In this document: piece by piece, positions 9,104 through 17,353 of the stretch
How positions within the stretch are numbered: position 1 is the first letter of the stretch
Layout of the letters: every line of letters begins with the position of its first letter
From: Candidatus Binatia bacterium
Lineage (GTDB): Bacteria; Desulfobacterota; Binatia; Bin18
Direction of reading: 5' to 3'
Assembly: GCA_022826945.1 (NCBI GenBank)
Contig: JAJDTY010000086.1
Span: 1-64,000, forward strand
Length of the DNA: 64,000 nt
The notes under the pieces: generated by a model
What the model was told of the DNA's origin: nothing
Seen by the model: the letters and a program-made list of their open reading frames with translations, nothing else
The model's database searches: none
Position numbers and translations under genes: made by a program

Positions 9104-9201
9104 CTGAAGATACCTCCTTATACGCCTGAGTATCCTATGCCGCGTTGACATTTTCGCCAAGGCGTTTCTATGATTCAAAACGAGAGAAGGGAGGGTTCGT
9201 C

Positions 9202-10467
9202 ATGAAGACCGACCGTTTCGGGAACCCATTTGCCGAGGCTCTGCCGTACGCCCGAGGAGCTATCTTGACCAGTACGGAAGATGATTTCTACAAACTTCAG
9301 CAGGCGGGACGGATTATCCGACGCCGCATCGATGAGAACGGTTCTGAGGCAATTTTCAATTTTACCGGGCTCGAACATGGCCTGCCGCTCAGCGGAGAAG
9401 ACGTCCTGTTTGCCCATGATGAAATCGCTCCCGCGCTGTATACGGAGCGGCTCCGCCGGCTGACGCTGGAGCATCTCGGCGGATCTCCGGATCGTCACGA
9501 CGTCATGCTCTTTAATCGACTCACCGCTGCCACATTGGCGACCCATCTCGTGCTGGTGAAACCGGGCGCTGTCGTCATCGGGGTGTCAGCCAGCCATAGT
9601 CATCCGTCCGTCATTCGGGCGGTGGCGCACGTCGGTGCTCGCCTCGTGGATACCAAAGGTGTGGAGGAGTTCACCGCGGTGATGGAACGAGAGAGAGATG
9701 TCGCCCTGGTTGTGCTCACGCGGTTAGCGGTGACCTATGAGGCCCTGCCCATTGAAGCATTGCAGCAGATCGTCCGTCTGGCCCACGAGCGGGATATTCT
9801 CGTGTATGCGGATGAGGCGGGTGGGGCGCGGGTCGGTCCCGCTATCCTGGAGCAGCCCAAGATGCTCGAACTCGGCGTAGACCTGGGCGCGACCGGGCTT
9901 GATAAGTACGGCACCAGCGGCCCGCGGGTAGGCTTGATGGCAGGTGAGAAACAGCTTGTTGCCCGCATCCGGGCTCGCGCCTGGGAGTTTGGGCTTGAGG
10001 CCCGCCCCCTGCTGTATCCGGCAGTCATCCGCTCACTGGAAGGATACACACCGGGACGTGTGCAGGCCCTGGTTGATAGCACCAAACAGGTCGCAACCGC
10101 TCTGCGGGCTCTCTTGGGGAGCCGTATACACGAAACGCCTGTGATCGCCGAGCTGCCGGCAGACGATATCCTCGAACTGGTCCTGGAGCGGGCCGGTCTG
10201 AACGCGGCCTCGCAGGCACCGATTGTTCCGTATGAGGCGGCTGCCGCGTTGGCTATGCTGCTCTTGCGGGATTATGGCATTCTGGCGGTTCATTTCGCCG
10301 CCCTGCCACCCGGTACAGCCGATTTCCTGTTCAAGTTTATGCCACCAGACACGGTGGAACGATTCGGCGGGCCCGCCGCCTTCGCCCAGGCTATTGATGC
10401 CTCACTGCACAAACTGGCGAGCCAGGTAAACCGGCCCGAACATATTCGGCGACTCCTGTTCGGTTAA
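9202..10467 (+). CDS. PLP-dependent enzyme, SelA-like / fold type I
   Basis: This 421-residue protein is a fold-type I pyridoxal-phosphate enzyme. The likely Schiff-base lysine is in TGLDKYGTSGP, and the preceding VYADEAGGARVG carries the aspartate that contacts the PLP ring nitrogen. The arrangement resembles the SelA-like group, which includes selenocysteine synthase and lyases such as D-glucosaminate-6-phosphate ammonia lyase. It is not a convincing true SelA, as it lacks the usual N-terminal tRNA-binding region. ATG at 9202, after AAGGGAGGG, is preferred to an upstream start at 9145. The last four bases overlap the convergent antitoxin-like gene. Reaction unknown. Confidence 0.6.
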   Translation: MKTDRFGNPFAEALPYARGAILTSTEDDFYKLQQAGRIIRRRIDENGSEAIFNFTGLEHGLPLSGEDVLFAHDEIAPALYTERLRRLTLEHLGGSPDRHDVMLFNRLTAATLATHLVLVKPGAVVIGVSASHSHPSVIRAVAHVGARLVDTKGVEEFTAVMERERDVALVVLTRLAVTYEALPIEALQQIVRLAHERDILVYADEAGGARVGPAILEQPKMLELGVDLGATGLDKYGTSGPRVGLMAGEKQLVARIRARAWEFGLEARPLLYPAVIRSLEGYTPGRVQALVDSTKQVATALRALLGSRIHETPVIAELPADDILELVLERAGLNAASQAPIVPYEAAAALAMLLLRDYGILAVHFAALPPGTADFLFKFMPPDTVERFGGPAAFAQAIDASLHKLASQVNRPEHIRRLLFG

Positions 10468-10706
10468 CACCGTTGCTGTACCGTTACCTCTTCCAAGGTA
10501 TCCCAGTAGCCTGGGTCGGGCTTTGGAGTTGAATGCAGGAGATGTACAAGATCGGCAAGGGTGCGAGTGGCTGGCTGGACCGGGATGATCCGACAGACCG
10601 GCTTCCCGCTCCGCTCAATAACGAACTCTTCGCCCTGATAGTGTACGCGATTGAGAAGCGCAGGAAAGGTACGAGCGGCCTGCGTTGCCGAGATGTGCAA
10701 TTTCAT
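10464..10706 (-). CDS. Phd/YefM-type antitoxin-like protein, orphan
   Basis: An 80-residue protein with the Phd/YefM N-terminal DNA-binding fold: ISATQAARTFPALLNRV, then GEEFVIERSGKPVCRIIP. Such proteins repress their own operon and bind a Doc, RelE or PIN toxin through a flexible C terminus. No toxin follows: the next sequence downstream is the end of a convergent metabolic gene, which it overlaps by four bases. It may be a relic, an orphan antitoxin acting on a toxin elsewhere, or a repressor. Confidence 0.7.
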   Translation of the reverse strand: MKLHISATQAARTFPALLNRVHYQGEEFVIERSGKPVCRIIPVQPATRTLADLVHLLHSTPKPDPGYWDTLEEVTVQQRC

Positions 10707-10785
10707 CCGAATCAGATCATCAGATTCTCGCTCGAACTCAAGGAACTCTCAAGGGCCTGCCTTTTTGGTCCAAGTGCACCACCCC

Positions 10786-13700
10786 TCAAAACAGCTCCAA
10801 CTGATCCGCCTTCTTCTTCCCCCGTGCACTCAACTGACTTCGACGACGGTCGAGTAGCTGTTCCTCAATATCGGCCAGATACGGGGAAGGGGACATGGCT
10901 TGCACCGTCCCGCGCCAGCGGCGTTTCTTGGCATGACACAGATAGAGTTTGGTCTTTGCCCGGGTGACACCGACGTAGAACAGGCGGCGCTCTTCCTCAA
11001 GGTCGGCCGCTTCGGCTTTGCCCCAGGTCAGTGGGAGAATGCCATCTTCACAGCCAACGATAAAGACAACGGAGAATTCCAAGCCTTTGGCGGCATGGAG
11101 AGTGAGTAAGGAAATCCGGTCAGCGCGGGGGTCCCAGGTATCGACCTGCGTTTCCAGCGCAAGGGTGGAAAGAAATCGGTCCAGATCATCCCCGCACTCC
11201 CGAGCGATGGGTTGCAAGAGTTCAAAGGCCGCTTTTGTCTCCTCTCCTGCCCCGGTGCTCTCAGCTTTTTCACAAGCGGATTCCAATCGTGCTACCAGAA
11301 CGCCGTCGCCGGGCTGTTCGCGTAGAGTGTCGATCAGTGCCGCTACCCCAGGATGGTCGAGCAGCCGCGTATGAGCGTGTTTCTGAAACGGCATGCCCGA
11401 ACGGTGGAGGGCCTCAACCACCGCCTCTGCTTGGGCTTCGGTTCGGTACAGCACGGCGATGTCAGAAAAGGAGACGGCCCGGTCTTCGGCGTCTCGGGAT
11501 CGACCGCTATCGATCGAAAAGAAACTGTGTCCGCCTAGTAGCGTTTCGACTGATTGCACGACGAACTCGGCCTCGGCCTTCTCTGTCCGCGCTTCATGGA
11601 GTGTGATTAAACTTGGGGTGTCGGCAAGGACCGGAGTGGATTGCTGCTCAGATCCGGACGGCGCAATGACCTGGGAAGAGAGATGGACGATATTGCTGTC
11701 AGACCGATAATTCCGCGTGAGGCGAACCACGTGCGCACCGGGGAAGTCGGTAGTAAACTGGGCGAAGAAACGGACATCCGCCCCACGGAAACGATAAATG
11801 GCCTGATCCGGGTCACCAATCGCACAGATATTTCCATCGGGTGGAACGAACAGCTTGATGAGACGGACCTGCTGCTCGTCCACGTCCTGATATTCGTCAA
11901 TACACACCCATTGGTAGCGCTCCCGGTAGGCGCCGCGCAGGCCGGTGTCGGACTCAAAGACCTGGATCGTGCGGCCAATCAGGTCATCGAAATCGACCAG
12001 ATTTCGTGCATCCAATTCCTGCTGGTATCGGTTATAGACGTCGGCCAGCCTGGCCTCAGCCGGCACTTGCCCCGTTCGTTTCGCCACCGAAATGGCTGAC
12101 AGCAGGCTACGAGTCTGGCGGGTCGAAACGCCGAGTGTTTCGCGTAATAGATGTTGACGCTCCGCGTCTGACGCGACCCGAAAGCCGCGCTGGAGACCCG
12201 CCGCGTTCCAATGCTCCTGGAGAACGGACATCCCCAAAGCGTGAAACGTAAAAAGCGGGATCGCGTCGGCAACAGCGGGCAGGAGACGGTGTAGGCGTTC
12301 TCGCATCTCGTCCGCGGCGCGACGGGTAAATGTAATGGCCAAACAGTGTTCGGGACGGACGTGGTGATTGCGTATAAGATGGGCGATACGATGCGTGAGG
12401 GTGCGGGTTTTTCCTGAACCCGGTCCGGCAACGATCAGCAGCGGGCCTGCTATAATCTCGGCGGCTCTCCGCTGGTCATTGTCAAGTCCGGCTAGGATAT
12501 CTGCGGATACCGCTACTGCTGGGTCTTCTTGGGTCGTAGGAAAAGTATCGGAAGTATGGGTTTGTGCAACGTTCCCCCTTCCCTGCTTTGGGCTGTCCGC
12601 TATACGTACGTCAGTCGGCACATTTTCCTGCTTGGTCTGAGTTGGGAGCTTCTCTTTGAACAATGACGCGCCGCTCGTCTTCTGGCGCAGCTCTTCCTCC
12701 CGAAACAGCCTGATTGTTCCGTACACGCCGTCATAGCCGGCTTCGCGGATCACTTCTTGTTTGCGCAAACGGGAGATGGCTTCCGCAATAAGCGTGTCGC
12801 CACCTTTCCGAATATCTTCCAGCGGAATATCGTTGATCAGTTGCAGTTCGGGACCCAATTGGTTGAGTAAGCCCTCGTAGTGTTGCCCCACCTTCTTACT
12901 CTTCGGACCCACATGCAGGAGCTCGGATAATATCTCGGGAAGAGGGACCAAGCTCTGAACCGCACCGGCAGTCTCGGGCTGGGTGTCGTCTTCGCGGTCG
13001 GCCAAATCGTCCACCCGGTGCATCACACCAACCGTCAGCGGCTTGCCACACTCAGGACAACGGCCCTCAAGTTGCTTGGTCTGGTGCGGCAGGAGGCGGA
13101 CCTGACAATTCCGATGCCCGTCCAGGTGATATTTGCCCTCTTCGGGAAAAAACTCGATCGTGCCGTGATACCCCTGTCCGGTCTCCAGGGCGCGACGGAT
13201 CGAGAAATAGTCAAGCTCGGTATCAAACACACAGGCTTCGCGCCCGAGTTTCTCCGGCGAGTGTGCGTCGGAGTTTGACACCAGCCGGAAGCGATCCAGG
13301 GACGACACCCGCCAATTCATCTCCGGGTCTGACGACAGGCCCGTCTCCACTGCAAAGATATGGGGAGCCAAGTCGGCGTAACACTCGTCTATGGCGTCAA
13401 AGCCGGACTTTGAGCCCAGCGCGGCAAACCACGGTGTCCAGATATGAGCCGGGACGAGATACGAGCCGGGGTCTGACTCCAGCGTGATTTCCAAGAGGTG
13501 GCGAGAGTCCAGCCCCAGGATGGGCCTGCCATCCGACTTCACATTTCCGATCTTGGACAGCCGCTCGGTTATGCGCGCTCCTGCCGAAAAATTCGGAGCG
13601 TATAACAAATGGTGAATCTTCCGCGTCTTATCGCCTTTCTTGTAGATCGTTGAGATTTCGACCGAGAGCATGAAACGTGTCGTCCCCTGACACGCCGACG

Positions 13701-13935
13701 GCAGCATCTGGGCGACTTCCTTTTCCAAGTCGGGTCGAAGGCGGAACAGACCCGGCTCGGCTGGCACCAACTGCTCCCTGAGTTCGGCCTGCCAGACCGG
13801 ATGGGTAAAGTCTCCGGTGCCGATGACGGTAATGCCTTTTTTCCTGGCCCAGTAGGCGAGGTGTTTCAAATCGCAGTTTTTGCTGGTGGCGCGGGAATAT
13901 TTGGAATGAATGTGCAAATCAGCGTAAAAAGCCAT
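10786..13935 (-). CDS. Endonuclease Q-like PHP domain fused to UvrD/PcrA-type helicase
   Basis: A 1049-residue fusion. Residues 1 to about 420 form an endonuclease Q-type PHP phosphoesterase (TIGR00375-like). Metal-site motifs are DLHIHSKYS, GTGDFTHP, IHHLLYAP and SNSDAHSPE, followed by a zinc-ribbon-like RCPECGKPL. EndoQ nicks DNA beside deaminated bases such as uracil and hypoxanthine. Residues about 480-1035 form a complete SF1A helicase: Walker A AGPGSGKT (about 502), CIDEYQDVDEQ, GDPDQAIYRFRGAD, LTRNYRSD, TLHAAKGLEF and RLFYVGVTRA. A low-complexity linker joins the halves. The start has GGAGGGGAGGA upstream. A coupled nick-and-unwind repair enzyme is the natural inference. Confidence 0.85.
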   Translation of the reverse strand: MAFYADLHIHSKYSRATSKNCDLKHLAYWARKKGITVIGTGDFTHPVWQAELREQLVPAEPGLFRLRPDLEKEVAQMLPSACQGTTRFMLSVEISTIYKKGDKTRKIHHLLYAPNFSAGARITERLSKIGNVKSDGRPILGLDSRHLLEITLESDPGSYLVPAHIWTPWFAALGSKSGFDAIDECYADLAPHIFAVETGLSSDPEMNWRVSSLDRFRLVSNSDAHSPEKLGREACVFDTELDYFSIRRALETGQGYHGTIEFFPEEGKYHLDGHRNCQVRLLPHQTKQLEGRCPECGKPLTVGVMHRVDDLADREDDTQPETAGAVQSLVPLPEILSELLHVGPKSKKVGQHYEGLLNQLGPELQLINDIPLEDIRKGGDTLIAEAISRLRKQEVIREAGYDGVYGTIRLFREEELRQKTSGASLFKEKLPTQTKQENVPTDVRIADSPKQGRGNVAQTHTSDTFPTTQEDPAVAVSADILAGLDNDQRRAAEIIAGPLLIVAGPGSGKTRTLTHRIAHLIRNHHVRPEHCLAITFTRRAADEMRERLHRLLPAVADAIPLFTFHALGMSVLQEHWNAAGLQRGFRVASDAERQHLLRETLGVSTRQTRSLLSAISVAKRTGQVPAEARLADVYNRYQQELDARNLVDFDDLIGRTIQVFESDTGLRGAYRERYQWVCIDEYQDVDEQQVRLIKLFVPPDGNICAIGDPDQAIYRFRGADVRFFAQFTTDFPGAHVVRLTRNYRSDSNIVHLSSQVIAPSGSEQQSTPVLADTPSLITLHEARTEKAEAEFVVQSVETLLGGHSFFSIDSGRSRDAEDRAVSFSDIAVLYRTEAQAEAVVEALHRSGMPFQKHAHTRLLDHPGVAALIDTLREQPGDGVLVARLESACEKAESTGAGEETKAAFELLQPIARECGDDLDRFLSTLALETQVDTWDPRADRISLLTLHAAKGLEFSVVFIVGCEDGILPLTWGKAEAADLEEERRLFYVGVTRAKTKLYLCHAKKRRWRGTVQAMSPSPYLADIEEQLLDRRRSQLSARGKKKADQLELF

Positions 13936-14049
13936 GGGCCGTCCTCCCCTCCTACCCGATTCGGGGATTATCTACTGAGAGGAGGAGGCAGGTCAACGGC
14001 GTGTCTTTCGGAACAGTAGAGGGAGCAGATGTTTCGGGACTTGAGGGCC

Positions 14050-15465
14050 TCACCGGCCCAGTGTTCTATAGTGTTCGGCCAGCACGCGGGCCACGCATGC
14101 GGTTAGCCGTTTCCCCATCGAGAGTTCCAGAAACTCGTTCGGTCCGTGCGCGTTCGAGTGTGGGCCAAGCACACCGGTAATCATAAATTGAGCGGTGGGG
14201 AATTTTTCACCCAGCATTGCCATAAAAGGAATCGTCCCGCCCTCGCCTATAGCGCACATGTCTTTGCCGAAAAATTCCTGCGAGGCACTCTGCAAAGCGG
14301 TCTCCAGCCACGGGGCGAGCGGAGGGGCGTTCCAGCCGCCAGCCGCCCATTCGGGTTCAAAGGATACCTGCGCACCATAGGGTGGGTCGTGCTCCAGGAG
14401 TTGCTGTAACGCGGCTGAGGCCGCGTCCGCGTCCAGGGTCGGCGGAATCCGCAGCGACACCTTGGCCGCGGTAACGGGCCGCAGCACATTGCCGGATTGC
14501 TCAAGCGCGGGCAGGCCGGCCGCACCGGTAATTTCGAGTTGAGGCCGCCAAGTCCGGTTGAGCAGGAGCTGGCGGATATCCGACGTCACCGCCTGGGCTC
14601 CGGAATGAAAGGGAAATTCTGCTGAGACGGTCTGCCCTAACACGTTCGCGGTTATCCGGGCCTGTTGCAGCCGTTCGTCCGGTATTGCGACCTGAAATTC
14701 GGGCGACAGGATTTCTCCGGTGCGCTCGTCTTCGAGGCGGCTCAGGAGTTGACGTAGAATACGAAAGCTCGAAGGAACGATGCCGCTAGCCGCGCCTGAG
14801 TGGACTCCTTCGGTGAGTGTCGAGACACAGAGATTTCCTGACACCAAGCCGCGCAAAGAAGTCGTAATCCAGAGTTGGTCGTAGTTGCCGCAGCCCGAGT
14901 CAAGGCAGACGACGAAGCTAGGCGTACCGATACGGTCGGCCAAGGCGTCCATATAATAGGGCAAATCCCCGCTGCCACTCTCCTCGCAGGCTTCGATAAT
15001 GACCACACAGCGGGCAACCGGAACACCCTGGCGCTTGAGTGCCGCAATGGCGGTCAGGGAAGCACAAGCCGCATAGCCATCGTCGGCACCTCCACGCCCG
15101 TACAGTTTGCCGTCTCTCAGCACCGGCTGCCACGGGCCGAGCCCGTCATACCAACCATCCATGGGCGGTTGTTTATCCAGGTGACCGTAGAGCAGTACGG
15201 TTTCAGACGAATCGCCCGGAACTTCGATAAAGAGTAAGGGCGTACGGCCCTCAAGCTGGACCACCTCAAGGCTTAGACCGGGAACCGCCTGACTGCGAAT
15301 CCAGCCAGCGATGAGTTCGACAGCCTGGTCCAGATAGCCGTTCGTTTGCCAGTCAGGGTCGTAGGCCGGAGATTGGTTGGGTATGGCCAGGTATTTCGTC
15401 AGGGTGGGGATAATACTATTATCCCAGGTGGATTCGACAAATTGCCAGGTTTTTTGGGTATCCAT
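14050..15465 (-). CDS. M20 family metallopeptidase / dipeptidase
   Basis: A 471-residue di-zinc aminoacylase/carboxypeptidase-type protein. YGHLDKQPP supplies the first metal histidine and aspartate, GRGGADDGY the bridging aspartate, and ACEESGSGD the catalytic and metal glutamates. A late GPHSNAHGPNE segment supplies the last histidine. The central dimerisation insert is present (about residues 200-360). Most relatives are cytosolic dipeptidases or acyl-amino-acid hydrolases; the exact substrate is not predictable. I chose ATG at 15465 rather than an upstream TTG at 15492; neither has a strong ribosome site. It is divergent from the ArsC-like gene. Confidence 0.88.
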   Translation of the reverse strand: MDTQKTWQFVESTWDNSIIPTLTKYLAIPNQSPAYDPDWQTNGYLDQAVELIAGWIRSQAVPGLSLEVVQLEGRTPLLFIEVPGDSSETVLLYGHLDKQPPMDGWYDGLGPWQPVLRDGKLYGRGGADDGYAACASLTAIAALKRQGVPVARCVVIIEACEESGSGDLPYYMDALADRIGTPSFVVCLDSGCGNYDQLWITTSLRGLVSGNLCVSTLTEGVHSGAASGIVPSSFRILRQLLSRLEDERTGEILSPEFQVAIPDERLQQARITANVLGQTVSAEFPFHSGAQAVTSDIRQLLLNRTWRPQLEITGAAGLPALEQSGNVLRPVTAAKVSLRIPPTLDADAASAALQQLLEHDPPYGAQVSFEPEWAAGGWNAPPLAPWLETALQSASQEFFGKDMCAIGEGGTIPFMAMLGEKFPTAQFMITGVLGPHSNAHGPNEFLELSMGKRLTACVARVLAEHYRTLGR

Positions 15466-15552
15466 ACGGGAATTGTAGCTGGCGGTTGCCAATCCGGTCT
15501 AGCCGTCCGGCCCCCAACTCGGTAAGCTGACGGTCTGAAGGAGGTTGACGCT

Positions 15553-15906
15553 ATGGCAGAGCTCGTTGTGTATCACAATCCTGGTTGAGGCAAGTCACGC
15601 GGAGCGCTCGATATTTTGCAGGAGCGCGGCGTCGAGTTCGACGTGATTGAGTATCTCAAGAGCCCCCTCGGTCGGGAAGACTTTGAACGCTTTCTGGACC
15701 TGTTGCCGGATGAACCCGCGGAACTGGTCCGTAAGGATAAAAAATTCAAGGAACTCGGGCTGAACGCGGACAACTATGTGACGCGCGAGGCCGTGGTCGA
15801 AGTCTTACTCCAGCATCCTGAGCTGATGCAGCGACCGGTTATTATCAAGGATCAAAAAGCGGTCATCGCCAGGCCGTCAGAAAAGGTGCTGGAACTGCTA
15901 GATTAG
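15553..15906 (+). CDS. ArsC-family arsenate reductase-like selenoprotein (in-frame UGA = Sec12)
   Basis: Read through one in-frame TGA (15586-15588), this gives a 117-residue ArsC (glutaredoxin-type arsenate reductase) protein. The start is MAELVVYHNPG, then the TGA codon at position 12, then GKSRGALDILQERG. E. coli ArsC has catalytic Cys12 at this spot in YHNPAC. The three arginines that bind arsenate in the family are present (LVRKDKK, QRPVII, ARPSEK). The start codon has AAGGAGG nine bases upstream, although without readthrough only 11 codons would be made. A hairpin sits 15 bases after the UGA. A pseudogene or a sequencing error (TGC/TGT to TGA) is the alternative, but one stop exactly at the redox residue argues for selenocysteine. 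Confidence 0.8.
15604..15627 (+). other. Candidate bacterial SECIS hairpin
   Basis: GCGCTC (15604-15609) pairs perfectly with GAGCGC (15622-15627) around a 12-base loop, GATATTTTGCAG, that begins with G. Beyond a two-base mismatch on each side, three more pairs (including one G-U) can form. The stem begins 15 bases after the UGA of the ArsC-like gene. Bacterial SelB-binding elements lie within the coding sequence just after UGA, and a guanine in the apical loop is typical. The structure is drawn by eye; no folding energy was computed. Confidence 0.6.
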
Positions 15907-15938
15907 CCCTCCGTCGGACGACGCTACGCGAATCCGAC

Positions 15939-17258
15939 CTACACAGGGCACGTACGCTCGGGGACGCCCACCAGGGTATGGGCATTGGCGGAGGTTACCC
16001 GGACCGGCACCAGTTCGCCGGGTCTGGCTCCGTTGCCGGGAAAGACCACTGTTTTGAACTGCGGATCTTTCCCCGCGAGCCAGTCTTTTTGCTTCTTGGC
16101 CGGCCCTTCAACCAGGACCTCGACAGTCTGACCCACCCGTTGCCGGTTGATCTCCCCCCCAATGCCTTCCTGCAGGCGGATAATCTCCTGTAGACGCTGT
16201 CCCTTTTCCGCTTCCGAGAGGGTCTCGCCCCATTTATAGGCCCGCGTCCCCTCGCGGGCCGAATACTTGAACATAAAGGCAAAGTCGTAGCGCACCTCTG
16301 CCATAAAGTCGTAGGTCGCACGGAAATCGTCTTCCTCTTCGCCCGGAAAGCCAACAATAATATCCGTAGACAGCGCTAGGTGGGGGATGGCTGCACGCAG
16401 CCGGTCCACAAGCGCGGCATATTCCTCTATCGAGTAGCCCCGTTCCATACGCCCCAGGACCCGATTTGAGGCGGCCTGGAGCGGCAGGTGGAGATACGGG
16501 ACAACTTTGTCACAGGTCGCCACGGCGTCAATCGCACTGGCATCCATATCGGACGGATGCGGCGAGGTGAAACGAATCCGCTCAATCCCATCGATACGCG
16601 CAGTCTGGCGCAGGAGTTGGCCAAAATCGACCTCGCCATCCCGATAGGCGTTGACGGTCTGGCCCAGATAGACGACTTCTTTATACCCTTGGTCAACAAG
16701 CGCTCGAACCTGGTCTAGCAGCGCCGACGCGGGCACACTGCGTTCCCGCCCGCGAACGTAGGGCACGATACAGAAGGTACAGAACTTGTCGCAGCCCCGC
16801 ATGATGGTCACCCACGCTCGCACGCCTTCCCCGCGCGCGGGCGCAACATCTGCGTAGGTTTCATCCCGGTCGAGACGGACGGACACCAGCGGTTCATCGG
16901 CACTTTCCTGCGCCAGCAAGGCCGGCAGGTTCCGATAGGCATCCGGTCCCAGCACCAAGTCAAGAAAGGGGGCTTTATCGAGCAGGGCATCCCGATGATG
17001 CTGGGCCATGCAGCCGGTCAGCCCCAGGACAACACCCGGCTTCCGGGCTTTATGTTTCACCAGATCACCCAGTCGCCCGATGATGCGCTCTTCCGCATGC
17101 TCCCGAATCGCGCAGGTGTTCAGCAGGATGACATCGGCTCCCTCCGGCCTAGACGTGGATTCGTATCCCTGCGGTTTCAGCAAGCCCAGGATGAGCTCGG
17201 TGTCAGCGATATTCATCTGACAGCCGTAGGTTTCAATATAGACGGTGCGTGTTTCCAT
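15939..17258 (-). CDS. miaB: tRNA-2-methylthio-N6-dimethylallyladenosine synthase MiaB
   Basis: A radical-SAM methylthiotransferase that adds a methylthio group to i6A37 of tRNAs reading UNN codons. The 439 residues show the full layout. The N-terminal UPF0004 domain has TYGCQMN, NTCAIRE and GCMAQ supplying three auxiliary-cluster cysteines. The radical-SAM cluster motif is CDKFCTFC in a GCDKFCTFCIVPYVRGRE context. A C-terminal TRAM domain lies about residues 370-435 (VGQTVEVLVEG). GCDKFCTFCIVP favours MiaB over MtaB or RimO. ATG at 17258 gives the canonical METRTVYIETYGCQ start. Divergent from the cobalamin-binding protein gene. Confidence 0.95.
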   Translation of the reverse strand: METRTVYIETYGCQMNIADTELILGLLKPQGYESTSRPEGADVILLNTCAIREHAEERIIGRLGDLVKHKARKPGVVLGLTGCMAQHHRDALLDKAPFLDLVLGPDAYRNLPALLAQESADEPLVSVRLDRDETYADVAPARGEGVRAWVTIMRGCDKFCTFCIVPYVRGRERSVPASALLDQVRALVDQGYKEVVYLGQTVNAYRDGEVDFGQLLRQTARIDGIERIRFTSPHPSDMDASAIDAVATCDKVVPYLHLPLQAASNRVLGRMERGYSIEEYAALVDRLRAAIPHLALSTDIIVGFPGEEEDDFRATYDFMAEVRYDFAFMFKYSAREGTRAYKWGETLSEAEKGQRLQEIIRLQEGIGGEINRQRVGQTVEVLVEGPAKKQKDWLAGKDPQFKTVVFPGNGARPGELVPVRVTSANAHTLVGVPERTCPV

Positions 17259-17353
17259 ATCATTCCTGGCAGAGGATTTTTGTAGCCGTTCCCTGACCGC
17301 AACGCAACGGCTATAAAGACAGTCCATTTGTCAGTAAAGGAGCAGACGAGCGT

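Noticed and set aside
9202-10467. Could the SelA-like gene be the selenocysteine synthase needed for the ArsC selenoprotein?
   Set aside because: The catalytic core resembles the SelA-like group, but the tRNA-binding N-terminal region is missing. Related enzymes with other reactions are common, so it was not used as evidence for Sec synthesis.
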